A stretch of 64,000 nt of DNA from Bacteroidia bacterium (lineage in GTDB: Bacteria; Bacteroidota; Bacteroidia; Bacteroidales; UBA932): the NCBI GenBank assembly GCA_021153285.1, contig JAGKTT010000002.1, positions 46,069 to 110,068 on the forward strand. The letters run 5' to 3'. This document shows, piece after piece, positions 8,222-17,681 of this stretch. The first letter of the stretch is position 1; each line of letters starts with the position of its first letter. A program made the translations under genes and the position numbers. The notes below the pieces were generated by a model. The model was given only the letters and a program-made list of their open reading frames with translations, was not told the DNA's origin and did no database searches.

Positions 8222-11200
8222 TTAGTTAAACATATACTTGATACCAACAGAAGCATACCAGCACTGTCCAATAGCGATATTCTTCTGCCACATTGGAGTA
8301 TTACCATTTACAGCCGCAGGAGTAGAGAATGTAGGATAACCTTCCTTATCTATACCCTCATACTTGAGAATCTGTCCATTGTTAAGCTCTGTATTCATAA
8401 CCTTGGATACTCCCCAAGAAGAGTTGAAGAGGTTAAGAATGTTCTTGAGGTCAACGCAAAGCTGGAGAGTATTCTGAGACTTGCCTGCTCTAACCTTGAA
8501 GTCGTGCTTGTAGCTGAAGTCAAGTCTGTGTACCCAAGGAGAGTAAACACTATAAGCCTCAGCGTACTCACCCTGATTCTTGCTAAGATAATTGTTTGAA
8601 TGAACGAAATCCATAAAACGGGCAGCATCATCATCAGATACAAATCTGAACTCCTTGTTTGCCACCTGCTCGTCTGTAGGAATATAGATAAGATCCGCAT
8701 TATAACCATCACCATTCATATCATTAGATGTAGTGAAGTTATAGTTATATCCACCTCTCCATCCCTCGTAGATAAGGCTGTAGTGGTTATTTCCCTTATC
8801 ATTATATGAAAGAGATACCAATGCACGGTCAGGTGTTACATAGTTTGAATTTGACAGACCTGGATAGCTTGGTCCATATACAGTATAGAGACCCTTCATC
8901 ACAGAAGATGCCTTGTTACCTGGCATTCCTGAAATCTCCTTAGATGCGGTATGTGTATATGATGCCATAATATTGAGCTCTGGAACCGGAGTCATATTAA
9001 CTGTAAATGTTCCTGAGTATCCATATCCAAGATTTGTGTTTTCAAGCACATAGCAACTTGGCAATGTAGCGACTGCCTGCTTATCGTTAATATAAGTCTG
9101 CTTATAATCCTGGAAGATAGGACGGTTGTCCGCACCATTGAACCTTGCAAATCCATATACATCCTTAAGACTCCAGTCTCTGAGATAAACGCCGTTGATA
9201 GTCTTGTTGAAAATACCCTCTACTCCTACTGTGAATGGGAATGATACCGGGATATTATAGTCAAGGGCAAGAGAAGTCTTCCATACCTGTGGCATCTTGA
9301 AATTAGAAGATACTGCCTCAGTTCCACCTACAAGTCCATCCTCTGAAGTAATAGTAGCAGGATACTGATCCGGCCAGTTTGCCTGAATGAACTTGATAAG
9401 TTCCTCTCTCTTCATAATACCACCAGCGAATTTTTCCATATCCACCTGGAAAGCATCATTCTTACCTGTACCGTTCAAAGCAACAAGGTTCTGGATCATA
9501 TTAGAGTTGCTTGGCATATTGGTAAAGAATACCAAAGGAATACGTCCTGAGAAAAGACCTGTACCTCCACGAAGCTTAAGAGTATTGTTGCTGAAGATAT
9601 CCCAAGAGAAACCAAGACGTGGGAGGATATTGACAGAAGAAGAAGGCCACTTACCTGTATCTACGTGACGTTCTTCACCATCTACGATATAAGTCAGGTC
9701 ATAAACTGCCTTATTTCTCATAATATCCTGATTATCAAAGAAGAGTCCTTCAAGACGAAGACCGTAGGTAAGCTTGAAGTTATCTGTTGCATTCCACTCG
9801 TCCTGAGCATAAGCACCTACTTTATGGAATCTGACGCGCACAGCAGGCTCATCTACACCATTGTATCCATAAGTCACGCAAACTGCTTCAGGAGCCTTCT
9901 TCTCAAGGAAATCCTCGAGACTCTTATAACGGTAATATCCTGCACCATTTCTGATATAGATATTATCCGCCATCTGATACTCATAGTTCAGACCGGCTGT
10001 GATCTTATGGTTTCCAGAATAGTATGTAAGGTCATCCTTAATACTGATATTGGTATTGTGAACAGCATTCTTCCACGAGAAAAGCTCATATCCGAGACAG
10101 ATATAAGGAAGCGGTGCGCTACCATCATCCTTACGGATCTCGATAAACGGCATATCTGCTGAAGGAGTACTACGGACATCATCCAGCTGTGAGAAGGTAA
10201 CAAGGAACTGGTTTGAAAGATTGTCTCCCAAACGGCTGTTGAGATCAAGGGATGCAGAATGTACACGGTTATTCATTCCGTACATTGAGTTAGCATAACC
10301 CATTCCGTATTTAGAGAAACGAGCAAAGCTTGACGCTGGACAACCATCCACAGATGTAGCAGAAGGTGTCTTATAATATACATTATTAGTATAGTTGTAC
10401 CTTACTGCCAACTTATGATTGTCATTGATATTCCAGTCGATACGCGCGAGAACCTTAAGGTTGCTTTCATCTGCAGGGAAATCAGTCCAAGAGCCTGTGT
10501 CATAATCATACTCTTTCTTTACGAATTCAGACACCTTCTTAAGGTCAGCTTCAGTAACACGAGAGATATAGCTGTCCGCATCCATCTCTTCACCTTCCTT
10601 GGCTGCACGCCAAGTATTTGCAACTGTTGGCTTCAATGAATACTCAGCGTTCACGAAGAAAAAGAGCTTATCCTTGACAATCGGACCACCCAAAGTCATA
10701 CCATAAGTAGTAGTACGATCTTTTTCGCGAGCACCTGCCACCTCCTGGCCATCCACCATATTACCACGCATATTTTCATTTCTGTGATAAATATAGGCAG
10801 ATCCCTTAAGAGTATTTGTACCTGACTTAGTGATTGCATTTACACCACCACCGATGAAGTTTGTCTGACGTACATCGAAAGGAGAAATTACGATCTGCAT
10901 TTCTTCGAGTGCATCGATAGAGATCGGACTACCACCACCAGGGAGTCCCTCATTGAGACCGAAGTTATTATTGAAGTTGGCTCCATCGACTGTGAAGTTC
11001 GAAGAACGTCCGTCAGCACCTGCGAAATTCATACTGTTTCCGCCATATGGAGACAGTCTTGTGATGTCGTCAATACTTCTTGAGACTGTCGGAATCGAGG
11101 TCATCTGCTTAGAAGAAATATTCGTAGCAGAACCCATCTTCTCAGCAGAGAACTTTGATGCAGGAGCGGCAATTACCATTGCTTCGCCGAGCAATTCGGA

Positions 11201-11539
11201 ATCCTCACTGAGTGCTCCATTAAGCGCAAATGTTTCAGCAAGCTGAATAGTCACATCAGTGTAAGTGAGTGACTGATATCCAAGGCAAGATATCTCCACC
11301 TTGTAAGGGCCACCGGCACGCATACCGTTGATTGCATAACGACCGTCGTTGTTGGTTACAACGCCGTAAACAGTACCTGATGGCTCGTGGGTAGCAACTA
11401 CCGCAGCACCGATAACTGGCTCTCCGTTTGCGTCAACAACGCGTCCACCCAGAGCTGATGTAGTCACCTGTGCGAAGGCAGCTACGCTCATAAGCATTGC
11501 TGCAAAAGCAGCAAAAAGACACTTAATTGTTTGTTTCAT
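8222..11539 (-). CDS. Oar-like TonB-dependent outer membrane receptor
   Basis: This 1105-residue protein has a Sec signal (to AAFAQ, about residue 24) and a carboxypeptidase-regulatory-like beta-sandwich (about 28-110, GRVVDANGEPVIGAAVVATH and NNDGRYAINGMRAGG). A plug follows (about 125-260, with NFTVDGANFNN and FIGGGVNAITKSGTNTLKGSAY), then a long beta-barrel ending in aromatic VGIKYMFN. The plug wording and barrel (FFFVNAEYS, DEWNATDNFKLTYGLR) fit the Oar-type receptors of Bacteroidota and Myxococcota rather than SusC, and no SusD is adjacent. It uses TonB energy to import or export an unknown large substrate. It is co-transcribed with the lipoprotein at 6017-8203. Confidence 0.9.
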   Translation of the reverse strand: MKQTIKCLFAAFAAMLMSVAAFAQVTTSALGGRVVDANGEPVIGAAVVATHEPSGTVYGVVTNNDGRYAINGMRAGGPYKVEISCLGYQSLTYTDVTIQLAETFALNGALSEDSELLGEAMVIAAPASKFSAEKMGSATNISSKQMTSIPTVSRSIDDITRLSPYGGNSMNFAGADGRSSNFTVDGANFNNNFGLNEGLPGGGSPISIDALEEMQIVISPFDVRQTNFIGGGVNAITKSGTNTLKGSAYIYHRNENMRGNMVDGQEVAGAREKDRTTTYGMTLGGPIVKDKLFFFVNAEYSLKPTVANTWRAAKEGEEMDADSYISRVTEADLKKVSEFVKKEYDYDTGSWTDFPADESNLKVLARIDWNINDNHKLAVRYNYTNNVYYKTPSATSVDGCPASSFARFSKYGMGYANSMYGMNNRVHSASLDLNSRLGDNLSNQFLVTFSQLDDVRSTPSADMPFIEIRKDDGSAPLPYICLGYELFSWKNAVHNTNISIKDDLTYYSGNHKITAGLNYEYQMADNIYIRNGAGYYRYKSLEDFLEKKAPEAVCVTYGYNGVDEPAVRVRFHKVGAYAQDEWNATDNFKLTYGLRLEGLFFDNQDIMRNKAVYDLTYIVDGEERHVDTGKWPSSSVNILPRLGFSWDIFSNNTLKLRGGTGLFSGRIPLVFFTNMPSNSNMIQNLVALNGTGKNDAFQVDMEKFAGGIMKREELIKFIQANWPDQYPATITSEDGLVGGTEAVSSNFKMPQVWKTSLALDYNIPVSFPFTVGVEGIFNKTINGVYLRDWSLKDVYGFARFNGADNRPIFQDYKQTYINDKQAVATLPSCYVLENTNLGYGYSGTFTVNMTPVPELNIMASYTHTASKEISGMPGNKASSVMKGLYTVYGPSYPGLSNSNYVTPDRALVSLSYNDKGNNHYSLIYEGWRGGYNYNFTTSNDMNGDGYNADLIYIPTDEQVANKEFRFVSDDDAARFMDFVHSNNYLSKNQGEYAEAYSVYSPWVHRLDFSYKHDFKVRAGKSQNTLQLCVDLKNILNLFNSSWGVSKVMNTELNNGQILKYEGIDKEGYPTFSTPAAVNGNTPMWQKNIAIGQCWYASVGIKYMFN

Positions 11540-11574
11540 AACGTTTTAGATATAAATGATAAGTTTTTATCCCG

Positions 11575-11582
11575 CGAAGATA
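11575..11582 (-). promoter_or_regulatory. Possible -7 box (TATCTTCG) for the Oar-like receptor
   Basis: TATCTTCG on the minus strand differs by one base from TATCTTTG and lies 35 bases upstream of the start at 11539. A TTTC sits about 20 bases further upstream. Weaker than the other promoters listed. Confidence 0.4.
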
Positions 11583-11717
11583 CGACATTTTGCCGATGAT
11601 ATGAAATTTTGAAGGTACTTTTATTGTCATTTGGACTATAATTGACATTGAGATTTGCATCTATTCCTATCGGCTCAAGAAATAAGTCGATTTACAGAAC
11701 AAAATACACTCTATTCA

Positions 11718-11747
11718 TTTGTATATCAGAAATTTTAACTATCTTTG
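11718..11747 (+). promoter_or_regulatory. metK promoter TTTG-N18-TATCTTTG
   Basis: TTTG (11718-11721) and TATCTTTG (11740-11747) match the Bacteroidota consensus with an 18-base spacer. The predicted transcript start near 11753 gives metK a leader of about 175 bases. Confidence 0.75.
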
Positions 11748-11749
11748 CC

Positions 11750-11850
11750 GCCCGAAATGAGAAATGTGGAGAGATTTGGCTGCTTGCAACCACTATAAAA
11801 AATGCTAAAATGTTGACTGTAACGGTCATCACGCCACGGTGACCTTTTTT
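11750..11850 (+). ncRNA. Probable SAM-sensing riboswitch (S-box-like) upstream of metK
   Basis: The leader contains GGCTGCTTGCAACC (11778-11791) followed by AATGCTAAAA (11801-11810). This is the GGC...GCAACC...GCTAAA core arrangement of SAM-I-type aptamers in the short form I associate with Bacteroidota. GTGG (11766-11769) can pair with CCAC (11789-11792), and ATTT (11774-11777) can pair with AAAT (11808-11811). A hairpin with a T6 run follows (GGTCA...TGACC, 11824-11850). SAM made by MetK would favour termination. The boundaries are approximate and the assignment rests on motif reading, not a covariance search. Confidence 0.65.
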
Positions 11851-11878
11851 CATATCAATGTTTTGTGTTTTTGTGACG

Positions 11879-11904
11879 GCTCCGCATTTCTGTGGGGCTT
11901 TTTT
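11879..11904 (+). terminator. Second leader hairpin with T-run before metK
   Basis: GCTCCGC (11879-11885) pairs, with two wobble pairs, with GTGGGGC (11892-11898), followed by TTTTTT. It lies 22 bases before the metK start, so it would attenuate metK unless an alternative fold forms. Confidence 0.6.
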
Positions 11905-11926
11905 GATATATAATACAATAAACGAT

Positions 11927-13246
11927 ATGAATTATCTTTTTACATCAGAATCAGTGTCAGAAGGACACCCAGACAAAGTATCGGACCAGATTTCCGATGC
12001 CATTCTTGACGAATTTCTCCGCCAGGATCCTGAATCAAAGGTAGCCTGCGAGACATTCTGCAGCACCGGCCTCGTAGTAGTAGGAGGTGAGGTGCGCTCA
12101 GAGGATGCCTATGTGGACATCCCTAAGACCGTCCGTCGCGTCATCAACAAGATCGGATACAACAAGGCAGAGTATATGTTCGACGGCAATTCCTGCGGAA
12201 TCCTCTCGGCTCTTCACGAGCAGAGCGTAGATATCAACAGAGGTGTAGTAGGCGAAGATGCAGACGCTCAGGGAGCCGGTGACCAGGGTATGATGTTCGG
12301 TTATGCCTGCTGCGACACAAAGGAATATATGCCGCTTCCGCTTGCACTCTCACACCAGGCACTCCTTCTGCTTGCAAAGATCCGCAAACAGAATCCTGAG
12401 CTTATGCCTTACCTCCGTCCGGACTCGAAGTCTCAGTTCACCATCGAATATGACGGACAGACCAATGAGCCTGTACGCGTACATACAATCGTAATCTCGA
12501 CTCAGCACGACGAATTCACTCCTGCATCTCTGGGCAATATGAGCTATGCTGACGGATGTGCACAGTTCGGTCAGAAGCGTGTGGACGAGGCAATGCAGGC
12601 AAAGATCCGAGAGGATGTCCAGAATATCCTCCTTCCGATGCTCATCGAGTCACTCAGCCCAGAAGAGGCATCTCTCTTCAAAGGTGACCACATCCTTCAC
12701 GTAAACCCTACAGGCAAGTTCGTGATCGGAGGTCCTCACGGAGATACTGGTCTCACAGGCCGCAAGATCATCGTGGACACTTACGGAGGAAAGGGAGCGC
12801 ACGGTGGTGGAGCATTCTCAGGAAAGGACCCTTCAAAGGTCGACAGATCAGCAGCTTACGCAGCACGCTACATTGCCAAGAATATGGTAGCCGCAGGCGT
12901 TGCACGTGAAATGCTGGTACAGGTTTCATACGCCATTGGAGTAGCACGCCCGCTCAGCATCTTCGTAAATACTTACGGAACAGCAGTCAACGGCTTGACA
13001 GATGCAGAGATCGCTCTCCAGATCGAGAAGATCTTCGACCTCCGTCCGGCAAAGATCATCGAAAAGTTCGGCCTCAAGAAACCGATCTACGAACCTACAG
13101 CATCGTACGGACACGTCGGACGTGACCCTTACAAGGCAACCGTAATGATCAGAAAGAACGGCCAGCTCGTTCCTGAACTCGTCCAGTTCTTCGGCTGGGA
13201 GCTCCTCGACTCAGTAGATATGATCAAAGAAGCGTTCGGACTGTAA
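11927..13246 (+). CDS. metK: S-adenosylmethionine synthase
   Basis: MetK makes S-adenosylmethionine from methionine and ATP in the cytoplasm. The 439-residue product begins [18 protein letters not shown], the family N-terminus. It holds the ATP-binding [16 protein letters not shown] segment (about 13-28), the hexapeptide-like [12 protein letters not shown] (about 111-122) and the phosphate-binding [19 protein letters not shown] segment near residue 295. I chose the ATG at 11927. An in-frame start at 11858 would place residues across the second leader terminator and before the conserved N-terminus. Expression is probably controlled by the riboswitch-like leader at 11750-11850 and ends at the terminator at 13290-13325. 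Confidence 0.97.
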   Translation: MNYLFTSESVSEGHPDKVSDQISDAILDEFLRQDPESKVACETFCSTGLVVVGGEVRSEDAYVDIPKTVRRVINKIGYNKAEYMFDGNSCGILSALHEQSVDINRGVVGEDADAQGAGDQGMMFGYACCDTKEYMPLPLALSHQALLLLAKIRKQNPELMPYLRPDSKSQFTIEYDGQTNEPVRVHTIVISTQHDEFTPASLGNMSYADGCAQFGQKRVDEAMQAKIREDVQNILLPMLIESLSPEEASLFKGDHILHVNPTGKFVIGGPHGDTGLTGRKIIVDTYGGKGAHGGGAFSGKDPSKVDRSAAYAARYIAKNMVAAGVAREMLVQVSYAIGVARPLSIFVNTYGTAVNGLTDAEIALQIEKIFDLRPAKIIEKFGLKKPIYEPTASYGHVGRDPYKATVMIRKNGQLVPELVQFFGWELLDSVDMIKEAFGL

Positions 13247-13289
13247 CAGACTGCAAATCCTTAAATGCTATATATAAGGCATTTACGCA

Positions 13290-13325
13290 AAGTGCGTGCT
13301 CCCCATTGGTGAGCACGCACTTTTT
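13290..13325 (+). terminator. metK terminator
   Basis: A strong 12-bp stem, AAGTGCGTGCTC (13290-13301) with GAGCACGCACTT (13311-13322), is followed by T's. It lies between metK and the convergent smpB and mainly serves metK. Confidence 0.85.
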
Positions 13326-13359
13326 ATATTCCACTGATTGCCAATCACTTAGTCGCATC

Positions 13360-13809
13360 CTACATTCTTTCCATCTCACGTCGGAGATCCTTTTCCTTGA
13401 TCGACGCACGCTTGTCATACTCCTTCTTACCGCGCGCCAGAGCGATCAGCAGCTTTGCATAGCCATTTTCAGCAATATAGAGCTTCACTCCTACAATAGT
13501 CAATCCTTTCTCCTTCACAGAGCGACTAAGTCTGGTCAGCTCCTTACGGGTCAGCAGGAGCTTTCTCTCACGACGCGGATCGTGCTTTCCCCAGCTTCCC
13601 CACCAATATTCTGCTATGTGCATATTCTTGACATACAGCTCGTTGTTATTGAAATAACAGAAAGCATCCACCAGTGAGGCCTTGCCAGCTCTGATGGATT
13701 TTATCTCTGTACCAGTAAGCACAATTCCCGCCTGGAAGGTCTCGATGAATTCATAATCAAACGATGCCCTCCTGTTCTTTATCTCTACACTGCTTTTTGC
13801 TTTCGGCAT
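13360..13809 (-). CDS. smpB: SsrA-binding protein SmpB
   Basis: SmpB binds tmRNA and brings it to stalled ribosomes for trans-translation. The 149-residue product has the family length and landmarks: [22 protein letters not shown] near the N-terminus, [18 protein letters not shown] (about 33-50), then [11 protein letters not shown] (about 76-86), and a basic C-terminal tail ([18 protein letters not shown]) that enters the ribosomal decoding/mRNA channel. It has its own promoter at 13840-13869 and is convergent with metK. Confidence 0.96.
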   Translation of the reverse strand: MPKAKSSVEIKNRRASFDYEFIETFQAGIVLTGTEIKSIRAGKASLVDAFCYFNNNELYVKNMHIAEYWWGSWGKHDPRRERKLLLTRKELTRLSRSVKEKGLTIVGVKLYIAENGYAKLLIALARGKKEYDKRASIKEKDLRREMERM

Positions 13810-13839
13810 AATCTTGCTCTTCTTAATTAAATCCTATTG

Positions 13840-13869
13840 CAAATGTAATGCTTTTTCAGTGATTCCAAA
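13840..13869 (-). promoter_or_regulatory. smpB promoter TTTG-N18-TACATTTG
   Basis: On the minus strand TTTG (13866-13869) and TACATTTG (13840-13847) are separated by 18 bases, upstream of smpB at 13809. Confidence 0.65.
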
Positions 13870-14003
13870 CACGTATAACACAAATATATATCTATCAGGC
13901 AATTAAGCAATCAAGGGTCGGATCTTTTACCGACCCACAAGCATCCAATACGCTGATATACAAAACATTAAGCAACACGGCATTTATATTTGATTTTATA
14001 TGC

Positions 14004-14011
14004 TATCTTTG
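14004..14011 (+). promoter_or_regulatory. -7 box TATCTTTG very close to miaA start
   Basis: A perfect TATCTTTG ends only 7 bases before the first miaA ATG at 14019. The transcript would then be nearly leaderless, or translation begins at the in-frame ATG at 14052. Confidence 0.6.
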
Positions 14012-14018
14012 CATCATT

Positions 14019-15044
14019 ATGGCAAAGAAACCTTTCACACCGATCCCCCCTATGGCCGAACTCCCACCGGCTGAAGAAATAGACGTACAGGAAATCCTGA
14101 ACAAATATCTCAATGGCGAAATCGACCTGATCTGCGTCCTGGGACCCACCGCCTCAGGCAAGACCCGTTACGCGGTCCAGCTTGCCCGTCGGATCAATAC
14201 CCTGCTGGATGCTGGATGCTGTGATTCAGCTTGCGAAAAGCGTGCAGAAATAATCTCTGCCGACTCCCGTCAGGTCTACCGCGGAATGGACATAGGCACA
14301 GGTAAGGATCTCTCTGAATATGAGGAGATTCCATATCATCTGATGGATATAGTGGATGCCGGATCGAAATACAATATCTTCGAGTACCAGAGAGATTTCG
14401 AAAAAGCCTATAAAGACATCAGAAACAGAGGTGGAATACCTATTCTCTGCGGAGGCAGCGGACTCTATATCGAAGCAGCGACCTGCGGATATTCTCTGCC
14501 GGAAGTCCAGCCTGACCCTAAGCTTAGAGCTGAATTGGAAAAGAAAACCGACGAAGAACTCATCGCACAGCTCGCGTCACTGAAGCCGCTCCATAACACA
14601 ACAGATTACGACACCCGCAAACGACTGATCAGAGCACTTGAAATAGCAATCTATGAAGCTGAACATCCGGTACAGCGCACCTCCTTCCTGCCGAAGAACA
14701 CATATTATATAGGTACATTAGTAAACCGAGACGAAAGAAACGCCCGTATCGACCGTCGTCTGGACGCCCGACTGGAAGAAGGAATGGTAGAAGAAATCAG
14801 AGGACTGATCGACGGCACACATCCGGCCCTGGCTCCAGACCACAGACCTATAATGGCTGAAGATCTCATCTACTACGGACTGGAATACAAATTCGTAACT
14901 CTTTACATAACAGGAGAACTTACATACGACCAGATGCGTACCCAGCTCGCCACCGCCATCCACCAGTTCGCTAAAAGACAGATGACCTGGTTCCGCGGAA
15001 TGGAGCGCAAAGGCATCCGGATACACTGGACAGCTGTCAATTAA
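14019..15044 (+). CDS. miaA: tRNA dimethylallyltransferase MiaA
   Basis: MiaA adds the dimethylallyl group to A37 of tRNAs reading UNN codons. The 341-residue product has the P-loop GPTASGKT (about 42-49) and SADSRQVYRGMDIGTGK (about 83-99). It also has CGGSGLYIEA (about 148-157) and the tRNA-binding KRQMTWFRG near the C-terminus. It is somewhat long: about 30 residues precede the P-loop strand, and about 15 extra residues (LLDAGCCDSACEKRAE) sit between the P-loop helix and SADS, where the DNA carries the small tandem repeat GCTGGATGCTGGATGCTG. The second in-frame ATG (14052) is a credible start because the promoter box nearly touches the first. It is convergent with the DUF5686 gene. Confidence 0.95.
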   Translation: MAKKPFTPIPPMAELPPAEEIDVQEILNKYLNGEIDLICVLGPTASGKTRYAVQLARRINTLLDAGCCDSACEKRAEIISADSRQVYRGMDIGTGKDLSEYEEIPYHLMDIVDAGSKYNIFEYQRDFEKAYKDIRNRGGIPILCGGSGLYIEAATCGYSLPEVQPDPKLRAELEKKTDEELIAQLASLKPLHNTTDYDTRKRLIRALEIAIYEAEHPVQRTSFLPKNTYYIGTLVNRDERNARIDRRLDARLEEGMVEEIRGLIDGTHPALAPDHRPIMAEDLIYYGLEYKFVTLYITGELTYDQMRTQLATAIHQFAKRQMTWFRGMERKGIRIHWTAVN

Positions 15045-15062
15045 AGCGCTGTCTGAAATCTC

Positions 15063-17681
15063 CTAAAAATCTGCGTAGACTCCGATACAAAGTCTACCCC
15101 ATTTGCTGAGGAAGTCTGCATTTTCAGGATGCGGATATGTCGGTATCCTATAATAGTATACCACTCTGAACAGCTGGAAGATATTTTCAAGACCAGCACC
15201 GATCTCCATATATGGCTTGCTGCCATCAAGAGGGTTGGTTCCTTGCGGAAGTTCAAACAATCTGCCCGGATGCAGAGCCGGATTATTCTTGTCTGTGAGA
15301 TTACCATAGGCTATATTGTAGCAGACAATCTCTCTCAGCTTCAACTTCTTGATAAGAGGTATTCTATTGAGAATCAATCCCTTCATATGCCAGGTAAGGT
15401 TAGCCTGGACATACTGGTCAGTTACGAACTCCAGCACATTCATAGTATGGAAGGTTTCCCTTCTGTATGAGAATGACTGATTTGAAGCCGGAAGCATCAG
15501 TAAGGTATAAGGTACCTGGTTCCAGATTTTTCCTGCTGTAACCTTTGCATCAAGGAAACCTGCAATGGAAACACGGAAACGCTTGAATATCTCAAGCTGT
15601 GTAGAGTTATAAAGGAAACTGTTGTTGGTGGTTCCAAAATTCCAGTCACCTCCGTCATAACCTGCAGTTCCTATCCTATGGGTAAGGGTAAAGATCGGAG
15701 TGTCCTTATCAATATTGGCTCTCTGCGAAACAGCATTGAAGACTCTCTCACCCGGAGCCCATCTCAGACTTACACCCAGCTCGCTTGACTTGAAATTTCT
15801 GATATATGCTCTCGGGTCAGGAGAGCCCTGAAGCCTGTAGAACAAGGTTCCATTTGCCGGAAGTCCGTCAGGAGTGAACTTTGTAGCCGGAGTGTAACTA
15901 TCGTTTTCCAGCCAGAAATTAGTTCTGAAACTATTGAACCATTGTTTTTCGTAGTTCAGCTTTATCTTCTGTATATACTGATACTTGACAGCACTCTTTG
16001 TCTTGAAAGATGTAACGATGTCGTGCTGCTCACCCAAGGTCTCAGGACTGAAGATATCATAAGTATATGAGAAGCTCAGGTTATTCAAAGGCTTCTCGCT
16101 TTTATGATAACTCTTCTTGTTGAAACTATGCGTAAGCTCGAAACTACCCTTAACCTTCCGGTCCAGGAAACCGTAGGCCAGATAACCATTGGCAAACCAT
16201 CTGTCATTCAGATTGGCCGTTGTCATTCCTCCCAATCTTACACGCCATCCCTCAATGTAGTCCCAGCTCAAGAAGCTGAGGATAGGGCCTATATCAAATT
16301 TAGACACCTCTTTCGATTTTCCAGAAGGAATCCATTCAGAGACAAAAGCATCAATCGCCTTAGTCCAGAAAGAGACATTTGTATTCTCCTTGAAATCCTC
16401 AGTCACTTTTTCTACGGCCAGCTCTCTGTTTGTCAAAGTGGTGATACGGTTTTTCTCCCAATATTCCGCATCAAGTCTCTTCGCGTCCGGAAGCACTTTT
16501 GTCGGACCGTCAATCCTATACGCAGGATCATCTGCAAGGAGTTCCTCACCAGCAACAAAATTGTCGAAACTTCTTGTCTGATGAGCAAAAATGCCCTGTG
16601 AGCCCTCGAGAATAGTAAGGTTCACATATGAATCCTCTCTGGTCAAAGCCCAAAAACCATCCTCTGTCTGGTCGAAAGTCTGGTCGATGCGCAATTTATC
16701 GATCCAGTTGATATTGCTGCTGGACGGAAAGTTCAGCTGAACTTTCTTTACGGAATAGTTGCCGTCTGTCGTGATATATATCCTTCCTGTAAATCCGAAA
16801 CTCTGACTGTTGAACGGCACAAAAGCAAGGTCTACACATCGAACATTGTCCACCTTGACGGTATCCATAATATAATACTTATAGTACGACGTGGCCAAGG
16901 TCGATGAAAGCGGCGATACGAATCGGTTCGCAATGAATGCAATTTCATTGTCAAAGATATCCACACCTGTAAACAGCTGGTCCAAAGTCGAGGAAAGACC
17001 TCCGTTGCGGTCCAGCTCCTCATCAAGACCAGTATGACGCACAGCCTTCTGAACCGTCTTTTCCGTATGCGGCGACTTCCTGTAATAATAATCACAGAGC
17101 TTCTCCCTTATGGAAAAGGTTAGTATCGGCTTACCGGTAATCTCGGACGTATCTATATGCTGCTGGACAAAACGCAGCTTCTTTTTCTTTTCCAGGTCAG
17201 GATGATAATCATCAAATGAGAGGGTGAGTTTCTCGTGGTAGTCACTTTTGAAATATCCCGTTGACTCGATTCTGTTCTTATCCTTATTTGCAATGACATT
17301 CCGGATCAGGATTACTGCCGGATTCTCCTTTCTGGTATATTTTTCTCTCTTAGGCTTTACAACAGCTCCTTGCAGACTTATCGATTCAGGCTGCAGTTTG
17401 ATCTTCATTCCGGTAACATTACCAGGATTGAGGACAATGTGTCTGGTCTTATAGCCGACAGCATCGACTACAAGCACATTCTGACCTGAATTGTCATTGA
17501 GATAGAACTCTCCGGCATAGTTGGTCATACATCCGATAGAGGTCTTCTGGACATAGACAGCGATATACTCCATCGGCTTGTTTGTCACGGAATCAATGAC
17601 AGTACCTCCGATAGAACGGGACTGGGCACCAGCAAGGTAGCCCACAAAAACAAGAATAAATGTAAATATAAGTTTTTTCAT
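15063..17681 (-). CDS. DUF5686/carboxypeptidase-regulatory-like outer membrane protein
   Basis: This 872-residue protein has a Sec signal (to GAQS, about residue 20) and a carboxypeptidase-D-regulatory-like sandwich (about 23-100, GGTVIDSVTNKPMEYIAVYV). A long beta-rich region follows (YYRKSPHTEKTV, GFTGRIYITTDG, LRGAQ-like barrel strands) and ends in aromatic strands. This layout fits the DUF5686 family, predicted outer-membrane barrels of Bacteroidota with no known role. Its ATG overlaps the trmB stop by 4 bases (ATGA), so translation is probably coupled, although trmB itself is a tRNA enzyme. It is the last gene of the minus-strand cluster that starts near 23.4 kb. Confidence 0.85.
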   Translation of the reverse strand: MKKLIFTFILVFVGYLAGAQSRSIGGTVIDSVTNKPMEYIAVYVQKTSIGCMTNYAGEFYLNDNSGQNVLVVDAVGYKTRHIVLNPGNVTGMKIKLQPESISLQGAVVKPKREKYTRKENPAVILIRNVIANKDKNRIESTGYFKSDYHEKLTLSFDDYHPDLEKKKKLRFVQQHIDTSEITGKPILTFSIREKLCDYYYRKSPHTEKTVQKAVRHTGLDEELDRNGGLSSTLDQLFTGVDIFDNEIAFIANRFVSPLSSTLATSYYKYYIMDTVKVDNVRCVDLAFVPFNSQSFGFTGRIYITTDGNYSVKKVQLNFPSSSNINWIDKLRIDQTFDQTEDGFWALTREDSYVNLTILEGSQGIFAHQTRSFDNFVAGEELLADDPAYRIDGPTKVLPDAKRLDAEYWEKNRITTLTNRELAVEKVTEDFKENTNVSFWTKAIDAFVSEWIPSGKSKEVSKFDIGPILSFLSWDYIEGWRVRLGGMTTANLNDRWFANGYLAYGFLDRKVKGSFELTHSFNKKSYHKSEKPLNNLSFSYTYDIFSPETLGEQHDIVTSFKTKSAVKYQYIQKIKLNYEKQWFNSFRTNFWLENDSYTPATKFTPDGLPANGTLFYRLQGSPDPRAYIRNFKSSELGVSLRWAPGERVFNAVSQRANIDKDTPIFTLTHRIGTAGYDGGDWNFGTTNNSFLYNSTQLEIFKRFRVSIAGFLDAKVTAGKIWNQVPYTLLMLPASNQSFSYRRETFHTMNVLEFVTDQYVQANLTWHMKGLILNRIPLIKKLKLREIVCYNIAYGNLTDKNNPALHPGRLFELPQGTNPLDGSKPYMEIGAGLENIFQLFRVVYYYRIPTYPHPENADFLSKWGRLCIGVYADF

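Noticed and set aside
11858..11926. Upstream start for metK
   Set aside because: It would translate through the leader hairpin at 11879-11904; the ATG at 11927 matches the MetK N-terminus.
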